From Amycolatopsis suaedae (GTDB lineage: Bacteria > Actinomycetota > Actinomycetes > Mycobacteriales > Pseudonocardiaceae), in NCBI RefSeq assembly GCF_004214935.1, contig NZ_SFCC01000004.1, forward strand, positions 248,001 through 312,000: 64,000 bases of DNA, written 5' to 3'. This document shows positions 19,183 to 27,759 of this stretch, one piece after another. The position numbers and the translations under genes were made by a program. The number at the start of each line of letters is the position of its first letter. The first letter of the stretch is position 1. The notes beneath the pieces were generated by a model. It had not been told where the DNA came from, made no database searches, and worked only from the letters and a program-made list of their open reading frames with translations.

Positions 19183-19752
19183 GTGACAGCGCCCGAACAG
19201 TTGTTCGCGGACTACGAAGCCAAGATGCAGGCCACACTCGCCAAGGCCGAGCAAATGCGCACCGAGATCGAGGCGGTCCAGACGACCGCACGCAGCCAGG
19301 ACGGTCAGATCACCGTCACGGTCAACCACGCCGGCAACGTGACCGATCTCGTCATCGGCCCCACCGCGCGGACCAAACCCGACCTGGCGCAGCAGATCAT
19401 GCGGACGATGCAGCAGGCCCAGAGCCAGCTCGCCGACGCCATGCAAGCCGGTGTCCCGTCGATCGCCGGCACCGAGACCATGAACGAACTCGTGCACCAG
19501 ATGCACGAGAGCTACCCCGAGCCCGAACCTCAGGGTTACGTCGAGGGCGGCCACTCGGCACCGTCGGAGAGCGACCGGTTCGTCGCCGAACAGCCAGACG
19601 AGCACCCGCCGGCACCGCCCCGCCCGACCGCACCGCCCCGGCCTGCCCCGCCACCGCGGCCCAACCGCGCCCCCGCCGCCGAGGACCACGACGACGACTA
19701 CTTCAACGACGGCGGCTTCCTCGACGACGACGAACCCGGAGGCCGCCGATGA
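19183..19752 (+). CDS. YbaB/EbfC-family protein of a type VII cluster
   Basis: A 189-residue protein. Residues about 1-100 follow the YbaB/EbfC fold: a long helix (FADYEAKMQATLAKAEQMRTEIEAVQTTARS), a beta meander (GQITVTVNHAGNVTDLVI) and a helix (DLAQQIMRTMQQAQSQLADAM). The remainder is a Pro-rich, acidic tail ending in DDDYFNDGGFLDDDEPGG. The GTG at 19183 with GGGGGAGG 5 nt upstream is far better than upstream GTG/ATG codons. YbaB proteins bind DNA, but those in ESX clusters often work with secreted partners; function here is unclear. Confidence 0.75.
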   Translation: MTAPEQLFADYEAKMQATLAKAEQMRTEIEAVQTTARSQDGQITVTVNHAGNVTDLVIGPTARTKPDLAQQIMRTMQQAQSQLADAMQAGVPSIAGTETMNELVHQMHESYPEPEPQGYVEGGHSAPSESDRFVAEQPDEHPPAPPRPTAPPRPAPPPRPNRAPAAEDHDDDYFNDGGFLDDDEPGGRR

Positions 19753-20075
19753 ACGGTCTTCCACAGGGAGACAACGGCTTCCATGTCGCCCCAGACCAGG
19801 TCACTGCGCATGCACAACGCGTAGAGAGGACTCATGAGGTTCTCGATCAAGCCCTACAGGCGGCAAACCAACGCATGGGTTACGAAGCATTCGGGCTTCT
19901 GGGACTGGCATTCGCATGGCGTTGCAATGAAACAATGGAAGGGATGACCGAAGCATTGCGAACGGCGATCGACACGAGCAATTATCACGTGAGCGCCGTA
20001 CGAAAATGGGCTGAGGTCAAACGGGTTGACGAAGAAAGTATCGGCACTCTTCTTGGCAAGATTGGCCCGAAATGA
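19749..20075 (+). CDS. EspC-like (DUF2580-type) type VII secretion target
   Basis: A small helical protein of 108 residues. It resembles the ESX-1 EspC family: GFHVAPDQVTAHAQRVERTHEVLDQAL, then AFGLLGLAFAW and a second long helix (TMEGMTEALRTAIDTSNYHVSAVRKWAE). Starts at ATG 19749, overlapping the previous stop (ATGA). From this gene onward base composition falls sharply towards 50% GC. It probably pairs with the 336-residue protein that follows, as EspC/WXG proteins usually act as secretion partners. Confidence 0.7.
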   Translation: MNGLPQGDNGFHVAPDQVTAHAQRVERTHEVLDQALQAANQRMGYEAFGLLGLAFAWRCNETMEGMTEALRTAIDTSNYHVSAVRKWAEVKRVDEESIGTLLGKIGPK

Positions 20076-21082
20076 ACCAGCCGGCAAACGAGAACCCCCT
20101 GATTGTCGACGCCCGCGCCGAAACCGATGCGGTCAAGAAGCCGACAAAGGAAGCACTCCAGGGCGCCGGCGTCGCACAGGACTTCATCGGTGGCGTCTCG
20201 TTGATCGCAGACGGCGAGTGGACCGAAGGGCTTCTGGATATCGCCGGTGGCGCGGTCGACCTTGCGATGGGCATCAAGAACCCTGCTGAGATGCTCATCA
20301 GCATGGGACTCGGTTGGGTGATGGAGCACCTTTCCCCGCTGAAGGACTTTCTCGACAAGCTAACCGGAAGTCAGGACGAACTGGACCTGACCGTCCAAAC
20401 TTGGGTACAGATCAGCTCACACATACAGCAGGTGGCCCAAGAGTTGACGACGAGTGTCCAACAAGATTGTGCTACTTGGACGGGCGGCTCAGCTGACCAG
20501 TACCGGCAGTTCGTACAAGACCGCCTCGACCGATACGCACAAATGTCGGACGACGCCATGCTCGCAGCCCGATTTGTCGACATATCGAAAACTTTGTTGA
20601 ACATCGTCCGCTCCTTCATCCGTGGCCTCATCACCGACACGTGTGCGAAGCTGATCATGATCCTGTTTCGCTATCCCCCGCCCGCCTATCCAGCAGCGCT
20701 GGCAGCGGAGGGAATGCCCGTCGTGGTTGAGAAGACCACCGAAGGCCTGACGGTAATGCAAAAATTCGTCAGGGCATTGAGCAACGCCGGCGTCTACATG
20801 AAGCAGATCTGGGAGCGGCTGACCAAGGCTCTTGCCAAGGATGAGAACATCGGGCAACGCGCCGCCATGGAAGCCGGAAAAGAGATCAGCAAAAAGACTA
20901 TCCAAGAGAAACAAAAGGAGATCGCCGCAGAAAGGGGCGGAAAGACCGCTACTGGCGATCAGTCGGTCATCTTCGGAGAAACAGACAGAAAAGAACAAGA
21001 AGACCGACAGAAAACGCAGATCTTCCCCACCTACAACGCTCCCACAATGCAGACACTTTCGGGAAATCTGGACAGTGAATGA
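20072..21082 (+). CDS. WXG-type large protein, possible type VII effector
   Basis: A 336-residue protein of unknown function. Residues about 60-85 contain an amphipathic stretch (GGAVDLAMGIKNPAEMLISMGLGW). A WXG-like turn (CATWTGGSADQYRQF, about 150) sits between two long helices, and a hydrophobic segment (LLNIVRSFIRGLITDTCAKLIMILF, about 190-215) could insert into a membrane. The C-terminus is highly charged (EISKKTIQEKQKEIAAERGGK). Local GC is about 50% (20581-20640: 30 of 60), far below the flanks. Order after an EspC-like gene and before membrane proteins suggests a polymorphic secreted effector; no catalytic motif is visible. Confidence 0.55.
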   Translation: MNQPANENPLIVDARAETDAVKKPTKEALQGAGVAQDFIGGVSLIADGEWTEGLLDIAGGAVDLAMGIKNPAEMLISMGLGWVMEHLSPLKDFLDKLTGSQDELDLTVQTWVQISSHIQQVAQELTTSVQQDCATWTGGSADQYRQFVQDRLDRYAQMSDDAMLAARFVDISKTLLNIVRSFIRGLITDTCAKLIMILFRYPPPAYPAALAAEGMPVVVEKTTEGLTVMQKFVRALSNAGVYMKQIWERLTKALAKDENIGQRAAMEAGKEISKKTIQEKQKEIAAERGGKTATGDQSVIFGETDRKEQEDRQKTQIFPTYNAPTMQTLSGNLDSE

Positions 21083-22238
21083 GTCTGCGCTCGTCGTTGA
21101 CAAAACGACTCGATATGGGCTTGCCTGGTGGCTCGGCGGGCTGGGCTGCACAATCGCGTGCGGCTACGGTTTGCTATACCTTTTCGTCCTCGAAAGCACT
21201 AGCCCCCAAGGCTACGGCCTCATGGTCGCCGTATTCGGCGTACTTGGCGGCGTTATTTTTTGGCGAATCATTCAAGGCTCTCGCCCACTCGTCCTGACCA
21301 TCGACTCCAATGGCCTACACGTGAAAGGTTACGAGTCGAGTTGGTACGCAGAGTGGACCGAGATCAGCAAAATAGCTTATGGGCAACGCTTTCTGGATCG
21401 CGGGCTGACAAAGCCACTCTTCGTCAACGAAATAACTATCAGATTTCGGTCCAAAGAGTTCTTCAATAGGTCCATTCCGCTACCTGGCCGCATCAGCGGA
21501 TTGACTTACACCGCCGAGCTACACCTCACCCATCCAGAGATACAAAGGGTCCGCGCGTACATCAACGCACTGTTCGATAATACAACGGATGCCGAGCGCC
21601 TCGAAGAAAGCGAGGAATCTTCGTACGAAGTCCTCGTGACACGACGGGGGCAGAACATGGTGGTCCAACATGACAGGGGCAGAAGCAAGAGCGTCTACAT
21701 CTGGGGAATAGCGGCTGCCATATCCTTCTTCGGCACTCCGCTCATCTCAAGTCTCGTCGGTCTTCCAATGCTACGGAGTATTTCAGCCCTCGGCTTCTTT
21801 GGCCTGATGCTGGGACCCCTGGTGATCTTCTTATGCATATCCGCAGGAAACAAGCCAGGGCGGCCTGGGCGCAGATCGATCTTCTACACAGACGTCCTCA
21901 TCCTTACCAATGAAGGCCTCGTGTGCTGTTGGGCACACACCAGGACAGCACTAGGACTCGATCGGGAAAACCGTAAGCTTGGTGTAACCTGGGAAGAGAT
22001 AAGGGCAATAAACATATCGGCGCCAGGGACACCTGACAATATCTTCGACGGACACGCGATCGATCTCGTCCCGTCACACGACGACCGTTTCGCCACCCGC
22101 CACCCCGAGATGCGCGTGTTTCGGCGCGACAATGCCGCTTACCGGCTGCCCTTGTACGTCAATGAGCGCGCTGTAGCGCTAATCATCCAGCACACTGCCT
22201 CGTTCCGACCCGACCTGACAACGACAAAAAACTCATGA
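21075..22238 (+). CDS. PH-like membrane protein, paralogue 1 (low GC)
   Basis: A 387-residue membrane protein not recognised as a named family. It has two matching halves: helix pair (about 18-75) plus a beta-rich domain (VLTIDSNGLHVKGYESSWYAEWTEISKI), then another helix pair (about 215-270) plus a similar domain (DVLILTNEGLVCCWAHTR, VTWEEIRAINI). This looks like two bacterial PH-like domains on membrane hairpins. The GTG at 21075 overlaps the previous stop by 8 bp; shine-dalgarno is weak. GC is about 52% (21241-21300: 31 of 60). The next gene encodes a paralogue. Position after a candidate effector makes an immunity role conceivable. Confidence 0.6.
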   Translation: MNESALVVDKTTRYGLAWWLGGLGCTIACGYGLLYLFVLESTSPQGYGLMVAVFGVLGGVIFWRIIQGSRPLVLTIDSNGLHVKGYESSWYAEWTEISKIAYGQRFLDRGLTKPLFVNEITIRFRSKEFFNRSIPLPGRISGLTYTAELHLTHPEIQRVRAYINALFDNTTDAERLEESEESSYEVLVTRRGQNMVVQHDRGRSKSVYIWGIAAAISFFGTPLISSLVGLPMLRSISALGFFGLMLGPLVIFLCISAGNKPGRPGRRSIFYTDVLILTNEGLVCCWAHTRTALGLDRENRKLGVTWEEIRAINISAPGTPDNIFDGHAIDLVPSHDDRFATRHPEMRVFRRDNAAYRLPLYVNERAVALIIQHTASFRPDLTTTKNS

Positions 22239-22371
22239 GCGAGAAGTTCTGAAACCGGGATGACACAGTACGCACGACTGGCGATGCAACCGAGCCTCGC
22301 AGGCTGAGCCAGCCTGGCGGCAATTCGATTTGAAATCGTTGACATCGCATAAGGGGGAGGAACAACATCTG

Positions 22372-23532
22372 ATGGCACCACTCGTCATTGAGAGAACGAA
22401 ACGCTACGGACCTGCCTGGTGGCTCGCCGGGCTGGCGCTCGTTGGCGTATTCGTTTCCGGTCAACTGCAGCTTTTCGTCCTGGGGACAAGCAAACCGGTG
22501 GGAGCTGGGATCGGGTCGGTCCTGTGCGGCATCGGCGCGATCGTCGTCTTCCGGAAGATCACCAAGCGGCCCCGGCCGACGAGTCTCATGTTCTCGACGG
22601 ACGGCCTGGCTTTCACCAGCCCAAAGGAGAACTGGTCGGTCCGCTGGGACGAGGTGGCGAACGTCGACTGCCGGCCAGGATACGTTGGCATGGGTACCGA
22701 GCCCCTTCCCTTCGCTTCAACCTACTCTGGTGACAAGCAACCGTTCGCTCACGGCTTGACCGTCACATTCAGGTCCCAGGATTTCTTCCGCCGTTTCGGT
22801 CCGCTGGCCGGACAGGCCAACGGGCTGCGATACCGGGTCGACATGTCCCTCAGCCAGTCCGAGGCTGACCGGATCCAGGCATGGCTCAACCTCCCCCACC
22901 AGCCTGCTCAGCACGCCCCTCGCCAGCAACAACCCCCACGGGTTGCCGGCGAGCTGTACCTGACGCCGGGCGGCTGGACTCGTCGCAGTTGGAAGGCTTC
23001 CCGTCCAGTCATGAGGGTTCTCGGGTTACTCACCCTCGCTTTCTATCTCGGCGTGGCCCTCACGTTCCACTTCGACCTCGTCAAGCTCAACGGCAATGAT
23101 CTACTGTCCTGGTACTGGCTCCTGCTCGTCCCATTGCTCCTATTCACCGCGGTCTGGGCAAGGTCGGCCCGCCCGGGAAGCGACTCGCGCTTCCAGACCG
23201 ACGTGCTGGTCATCACCGACCAGGGCATCGAATGCGCGTGGTCACGACGCCGAGCGGGATTCGGGCTCGTACGCGACTTCGTGCGAGCCGGTGTGCCGTG
23301 GACGGAGATCGAGGCGATTCGGGCCACGACTTCGGACATGGGCGACAATCGGTTCGCCATCGACCTGATCACGAAGCACGGCGCATTCGCCGAACGGAAT
23401 CCCCGGGTGCGCGAACTCCGGATCGGCGAACGGACGTATCGGCTTCCGCTGCGGGTCAAACGCCGAGCGATCGAAGTACTCGAGCGTGAGCTGCATGCAC
23501 GGCGACCGGCCCTGACTCTGTCGAGGTCCTGA
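22372..23532 (+). CDS. PH-like membrane protein, paralogue 2
   Basis: A 386-residue membrane protein clearly related to the one before it: both start with RYG-AWWL-GL near residue 10, have the SLMFSTDGLAF/VLTIDSNGLHV strand, the TDVLVITDQGIECAWSRRR/TDVLILTNEGLVCCWAHTR strand and end with a YRLPL motif. The layout is two helix pairs, each followed by a beta-rich cytoplasmic domain. The ATG at 22372 follows AAGGGGGAGG at 22351-22360. GC is higher than in paralogue 1, so the pair differs in age or origin. Function unknown. Confidence 0.6.
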   Translation: MAPLVIERTKRYGPAWWLAGLALVGVFVSGQLQLFVLGTSKPVGAGIGSVLCGIGAIVVFRKITKRPRPTSLMFSTDGLAFTSPKENWSVRWDEVANVDCRPGYVGMGTEPLPFASTYSGDKQPFAHGLTVTFRSQDFFRRFGPLAGQANGLRYRVDMSLSQSEADRIQAWLNLPHQPAQHAPRQQQPPRVAGELYLTPGGWTRRSWKASRPVMRVLGLLTLAFYLGVALTFHFDLVKLNGNDLLSWYWLLLVPLLLFTAVWARSARPGSDSRFQTDVLVITDQGIECAWSRRRAGFGLVRDFVRAGVPWTEIEAIRATTSDMGDNRFAIDLITKHGAFAERNPRVRELRIGERTYRLPLRVKRRAIEVLERELHARRPALTLSRS

Positions 23533-24596
23533 TGAACACCAACCAGGCGCGGGCACTCGCCCACCTGCAAACCCCACGTGAGTCGGTGCGACGTCTCGTC
23601 CGGGGCTTCGGCGTGTGGGCACTGGTCGTGGCGATGGCCTACACCGTGCTGGCCGCATTCAGCCTGATGCGCGTGGATCAGCGTTACGACGTCTACGCAC
23701 CCGAGGACGCGCGCGACACGGCCCGCGTCCTCGCCTGCAGCCAGTATGGCCCAATCAGCCTCTCCGGCATCGGCTTCTACTGGATGTGTGAGGTCGAGGT
23801 CGACACCGACTGGTCCGCGAGGTACGGATTCAAGGCCGACATGGTCATCACTACCCGGCTCAGCGAGTTCACGCCCGACGACATCGGACATTATATTCCG
23901 GCGGATTATTACCGGTATGACGTCGAGCGATACCGGTATGGCGATCCCGGGCCGGCATCCATCGCGCTGGTGGTGGGAGCCGTCGCCATCGCTGCCACGA
24001 CGGTGTTCTGGCTGATCGCACGGAAACAGTACCTGTGGGCGACGTTCAGCCTTGGCGTGGTCGTCAGCCGTCATTCACCGACGGCGATGCAGGTCATCAA
24101 CCGGTACCTCCGCGATCGACGACTTATCGCCGTTCCCTGGCGACCGCCGCCTGAGGACGCCGACCGCGTGTCCATCGTGGACAGCGTCGACGGCGTGTTC
24201 CGTTCCGGCGAACGTCGGTCGCCGAACCGAACAGCCCGCGAGCTGGTCGCCGACTCACCGGAAGGCTCCATCATCGTCAGTGGCGCCGGGCTGACCTGTC
24301 TCCACAGCAGCCGGGATCGCCGGCACAGTCAGGTCGTCTGGGCCGTCCCTTGGCGTGGGCTACGCCGGGTCGAGGTGGTCGAACTACGCAGCGACGGTTC
24401 GTCCGCACCCATCGACCTGCGACTGATCGATGTCGACACGGACCGGCAGGACATCCCGAGCCGGTACCGCCACGCCATGGGCAGCACGACCGGCTACCGC
24501 CTGCTCGCCATCCCAAGCGAACGGGCCGCCGTGATCCTCTTGGACTACGCTGCCCGCCATCTCAACACAATGGAAGGGCCCCGCCAGCGTCGCTGA
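23532..24596 (+). CDS. Two-helix membrane protein of the type VII cluster
   Basis: A 354-residue protein of unknown function. Helix 1 is at about 28-47 (VWALVVAMAYTVLAAFSLM) and helix 2 at about 140-162 (PASIALVVGAVAIAATTVFWLIA), enclosing an extracytoplasmic domain with two cysteines (ACSQYG, WMCEVEV) that may form a disulfide. The C-terminal half is cytoplasmic, and its SIIVSGAGLTCLHSSRDR / WAVPWRGLRRVEVVELRS pattern recalls the PH-like domains of the two preceding proteins. The ATG overlaps the previous stop (TGATG). A strong terminator follows, ending the cluster. Confidence 0.6.
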   Translation: MNTNQARALAHLQTPRESVRRLVRGFGVWALVVAMAYTVLAAFSLMRVDQRYDVYAPEDARDTARVLACSQYGPISLSGIGFYWMCEVEVDTDWSARYGFKADMVITTRLSEFTPDDIGHYIPADYYRYDVERYRYGDPGPASIALVVGAVAIAATTVFWLIARKQYLWATFSLGVVVSRHSPTAMQVINRYLRDRRLIAVPWRPPPEDADRVSIVDSVDGVFRSGERRSPNRTARELVADSPEGSIIVSGAGLTCLHSSRDRRHSQVVWAVPWRGLRRVEVVELRSDGSSAPIDLRLIDVDTDRQDIPSRYRHAMGSTTGYRLLAIPSERAAVILLDYAARHLNTMEGPRQRR

Positions 24597-24607
24597 CGGG
24601 GCCCTTC
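24573..24607. terminator. Bidirectional terminator between the type VII cluster and nuoN
   Basis: A 17-bp stem with one mismatch and a TCG loop: GAAGGGCCCCGCCAGCG, TCG, CGCTGACGGGGCCCTTC. It starts within the last codons of the upstream gene and ends 13 bp before the nuoN stop. It can serve both convergent operons. Confidence 0.85.
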
Positions 24608-24620
24608 GACAAAGCCGCGA

Positions 24621-26201
24621 CTACATGGCGAACGCGCCCGCGCCTGCCCAGTCGAGGGCGAACGCCGGGGCGATACCGAGGATCAGCGTGACGATGACGC
24701 CCAGGGTGATCGCCGCCGTGGTGAACGCGCCCGGCAGCGTGACCGTGGGGCCGTCCGGGGCCGGCTCGGAGAAGTACATCAACACGACCACCCGCAGGTA
24801 GAAGAACGCCGCCACCGCACTGGCGACCAGGGCAATCACCACCAGCGGCGCCATTCCGTCGGTCAGGGCCGCCTCGAAGACCACGAACTTGCCGACGAAA
24901 CCACTCGTCAACGGGATACCGGCCAATGCCAGCAAAAGGAACGTGAACACTCCGGCCAGCAGCGGCGACCGCTTCGCCAGACCCGCCCAGGCCGACAGGT
25001 GCGTCGCCTCGCCGTTGGAGTCCCGCACCAGCGACACGACACCGAACGCCGCCAGCGTCGTGAAGCCGTAGGCCAGCAGGTAGAACAACGTCCCGGACAG
25101 GCCCTGGTCCGTCATCGCCATCGCGCCGACCAGCAGGAAGCCGGCGTGCGCGATCGACGAGTAGGCGATCATGCGCTTCACGTCGGTCTGCGTCAGACCC
25201 AGGACCGCACCGATCACCATCGACACGATCGCCACGGCCCAGAGGACCCCCCGCCACTCCCAGCTCGTCGACTCGAACCCGACCGTCAGCACGCGCAGGA
25301 TCCCGCCGAACGCGGCGACCTTCGTGCAGGCCGCCATGAACGCCGTCACCGGGGTCGGCGCGCCCTGATAGACGTCCGGGGTCCAGGTGTGGAACGGGCC
25401 GACCGAGCCCTTGAACAGCAGGCCGATCATCAGCAGTCCCAGACCGGCGAACAGCAGCGTGTCCGAACGGTCCGTTCCCGCGGCGGCGTTGGCGATGTCG
25501 GCGAGCTTGACCGAGTTCGCGTAGCCGTACAGCAGGGCGACGCCGTACAGGAAGAACGCGCTGGAGAACGCCCCGAGCAGGAAGTACTTGACCGCGGCCT
25601 CCTGCGACAGCAGGCGACGCCTACGAGCCAGGCCGCACATCAGGTACAGCGGCAGGCTCAGCACTTCCAGCGCGATGAACATCGTCAGCAGGTCGTTGGC
25701 CGCGCAGAACGTCAGCATGCCGCCGAGTGCGAACAGCGTCAGCGGGAACACCTCGGTCTGCATGCCGGTCGACCCGACCTGCGCGCGGTCCTGGATGGTG
25801 CCCGGGCGGATGGCCGCCTGGGCGACGAACGCACCACCCGGCTCGACCGAACGGTCGGCGATCAGCAGCACCGCCCCCAGCCCCAGCGCGAGCAGCGTGC
25901 CCCACAGGAACAGCGCCGGGCCGTCGATCGACAGCGTGCCGCTCAGCGTGGTCGTGCCGCGGTCGGGCAGGCCCTCGCCGCCGACGTACACGCCCAGCGA
26001 GATCCCGGCGGCGACGATCGCCAGCAGGCTCAGCACCACCTGCGCCGACCAGCGCTGGTGCTTCACCAGGAACGCCTCGACCAGCACGCTCAGGCACGCG
26101 GCACCGAGGATGATCAGGATGGGCAGGATCGCGGCGTAGTCGATCGCCGGCGGGTCGATCTTGCCGGCATCCGGTTGCTGCGCCAGCAGTACGTCGAGCA
26201 T
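24621..26201 (-). CDS. nuoN: NADH-quinone oxidoreductase subunit N
   Basis: The last of the 14 complex I genes, 526 residues. NuoN is one of three antiporter-like proton-pumping subunits of the membrane arm. About 14 helices are visible, with the proton_antipo_M core (LTMFIALEVLSLPLYLMCGL, KYFLLGAFSSAFFLYGVALLYG, GPFHTWTPDVYQGAPTPVTAFMAACTKVAAF) and the conserved lysines/glutamates of discontinuous helices (FIALEVLSL, HTWTPD, ACTKVAAF). It starts 4 bp after the nuoM stop and ends close to the shared terminator. Confidence 0.95.
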   Translation of the reverse strand: MLDVLLAQQPDAGKIDPPAIDYAAILPILIILGAACLSVLVEAFLVKHQRWSAQVVLSLLAIVAAGISLGVYVGGEGLPDRGTTTLSGTLSIDGPALFLWGTLLALGLGAVLLIADRSVEPGGAFVAQAAIRPGTIQDRAQVGSTGMQTEVFPLTLFALGGMLTFCAANDLLTMFIALEVLSLPLYLMCGLARRRRLLSQEAAVKYFLLGAFSSAFFLYGVALLYGYANSVKLADIANAAAGTDRSDTLLFAGLGLLMIGLLFKGSVGPFHTWTPDVYQGAPTPVTAFMAACTKVAAFGGILRVLTVGFESTSWEWRGVLWAVAIVSMVIGAVLGLTQTDVKRMIAYSSIAHAGFLLVGAMAMTDQGLSGTLFYLLAYGFTTLAAFGVVSLVRDSNGEATHLSAWAGLAKRSPLLAGVFTFLLLALAGIPLTSGFVGKFVVFEAALTDGMAPLVVIALVASAVAAFFYLRVVVLMYFSEPAPDGPTVTLPGAFTTAAITLGVIVTLILGIAPAFALDWAGAGAFAM

Positions 26202-26205
26202 CTTC

Positions 26206-27759
26206 TCAGTTGCCTTCCTGCACGGCCGACATGGTGGCCTCGACCGAAGGAGTGATCGTGTCCAGCACGGGCTTCGGGTAGAAGCCCAGCCCGATGATCA
26301 GCACGACCATCGGGACCAGCACGGTGAGTTCCACCTTGGACAGGTCCTTGATGGACTTCTTCGCGCCCAGCTCCGGCGCCATCGCGGTACCCGGACCGCC
26401 ACCGGCGCCGACCAGCGCGTCGCCCCGCACCGGACCCTGCATGATCCGCTGGTACAGCCACAGCACGTACGCCGCGGCCAGCACCAGTCCGAGCGTGGCG
26501 ATGATGGTGAACACCGGCCGCGTCTCGAACGAGCCCAGCAGCACCAGGAACTCGCTGATGAACGAGTTCGTCCCGGGCAGCGACAAAGTGGACAGTCCGG
26601 CGATGAAGAACATGCCGCCCAGCAACGGGGTCAGCTTCGCCATGCCGCCGTAGTCGGAGATCCGGGTCGACCCGCCACGCGCGACGACCATGCCGATCAC
26701 CAGGATCAGCATGCCGGTGGCGAGGCTGTGGTTGAGCATGTACGACACCGAGCCGACCTGCGCCTGCGTGGTGAACGCGAAGATGCCCAGCGCGATGAAG
26801 CCGAAGTGCGCGATCGACACGTAGGCGATGAACCGCTTCATGTCGCGCTGCCCGGCGGCCAGCATCGAGCCGTAGATGACCCCGGCGACGCCGAGCGTCA
26901 GCACCAGTGGCGCCAGGGTCTTGCTGGCCTCCGGGAACATCGGGATGCAGTACCGCAGGAAGCCGAACGTGCCGACCTTGTCCAGCACGCCGACCAGCAG
27001 CACCGCGACGCCGATCGGCGCCTGACCGGCCGCGTCCGGCAGCCAGGTGTGCAGCGGCACCAGCGGCGCCTTGATGGCGAACGCCAGGAAGAACCCGAGG
27101 AACAGCCAGATCTGCGTCTCCAGCGGCGCGTCGCGCACCACCGACACCAGCGTGGCCCAGTCGAACGTGCCCTGGCCCAGCTCGTCGGACGCCATCGAGT
27201 ACGCCCCGATGGCCGAGGCCAGCATGATCAGGCCGCCGAGGAACGAGTACAGGAAGAACTTGACCGCCGCGTACTGCCGGTTCGCGCCGCCGTAGCCGCC
27301 GATGAGGAAGTACATCGGGATCAGCATGATCTCGAACAACACGTAGAACAGGAACACGTCGGTCGCGGCGAACACCGCGATCGTCAGCGACTGCTGCACC
27401 AGGATCAGGCCGAGGTAACCGCCGGCGCTACGGCCTTCCGGCAGCTTGTCGGTGACCCCGAGGATGCCGACGATCAGCGGCACCAGGAACGCGATGACCG
27501 CGATCATCACCAGCGCGATGCCGTCGATGCCGAACGAGATGTGGATGCCGAACGTCGGGATCCAGTCCATCGACGACGTCTGCTGCAGGCGCTCGCCCGA
27601 CGGGTCGTAGCTCAGCCACAGCGGGACGATCAGCACCAGCTCGACCAGCGTGAACGCCAGCGCCACCAGCGTGGCCAGCCGGTCGTTGGCTCGCAGGAAC
27701 GCCGAGACGACGACCGCGCCGACCAGCGGCAGGAGAATCAGCGCGAGCAACCAGGTCAT
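26206..27759 (-). CDS. nuoM: NADH-quinone oxidoreductase subunit M
   Basis: An antiporter-like membrane subunit of complex I, 517 residues and about 14 helices. Family motifs are [21 protein letters not shown] (the key glutamate of helix 5), [52 protein letters not shown] and [17 protein letters not shown]. The lysine in [14 protein letters not shown] corresponds to the central proton-path residue. The ATG overlaps the nuoL stop by 4 bp. The C-terminal 60 residues include a cytoplasmic-side loop rich in Gly ([16 protein letters not shown]), which is longer than in E. coli. Confidence 0.95.
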   Translation of the reverse strand: MTWLLALILLPLVGAVVVSAFLRANDRLATLVALAFTLVELVLIVPLWLSYDPSGERLQQTSSMDWIPTFGIHISFGIDGIALVMIAVIAFLVPLIVGILGVTDKLPEGRSAGGYLGLILVQQSLTIAVFAATDVFLFYVLFEIMLIPMYFLIGGYGGANRQYAAVKFFLYSFLGGLIMLASAIGAYSMASDELGQGTFDWATLVSVVRDAPLETQIWLFLGFFLAFAIKAPLVPLHTWLPDAAGQAPIGVAVLLVGVLDKVGTFGFLRYCIPMFPEASKTLAPLVLTLGVAGVIYGSMLAAGQRDMKRFIAYVSIAHFGFIALGIFAFTTQAQVGSVSYMLNHSLATGMLILVIGMVVARGGSTRISDYGGMAKLTPLLGGMFFIAGLSTLSLPGTNSFISEFLVLLGSFETRPVFTIIATLGLVLAAAYVLWLYQRIMQGPVRGDALVGAGGGPGTAMAPELGAKKSIKDLSKVELTVLVPMVVLIIGLGFYPKPVLDTITPSVEATMSAVQEGN

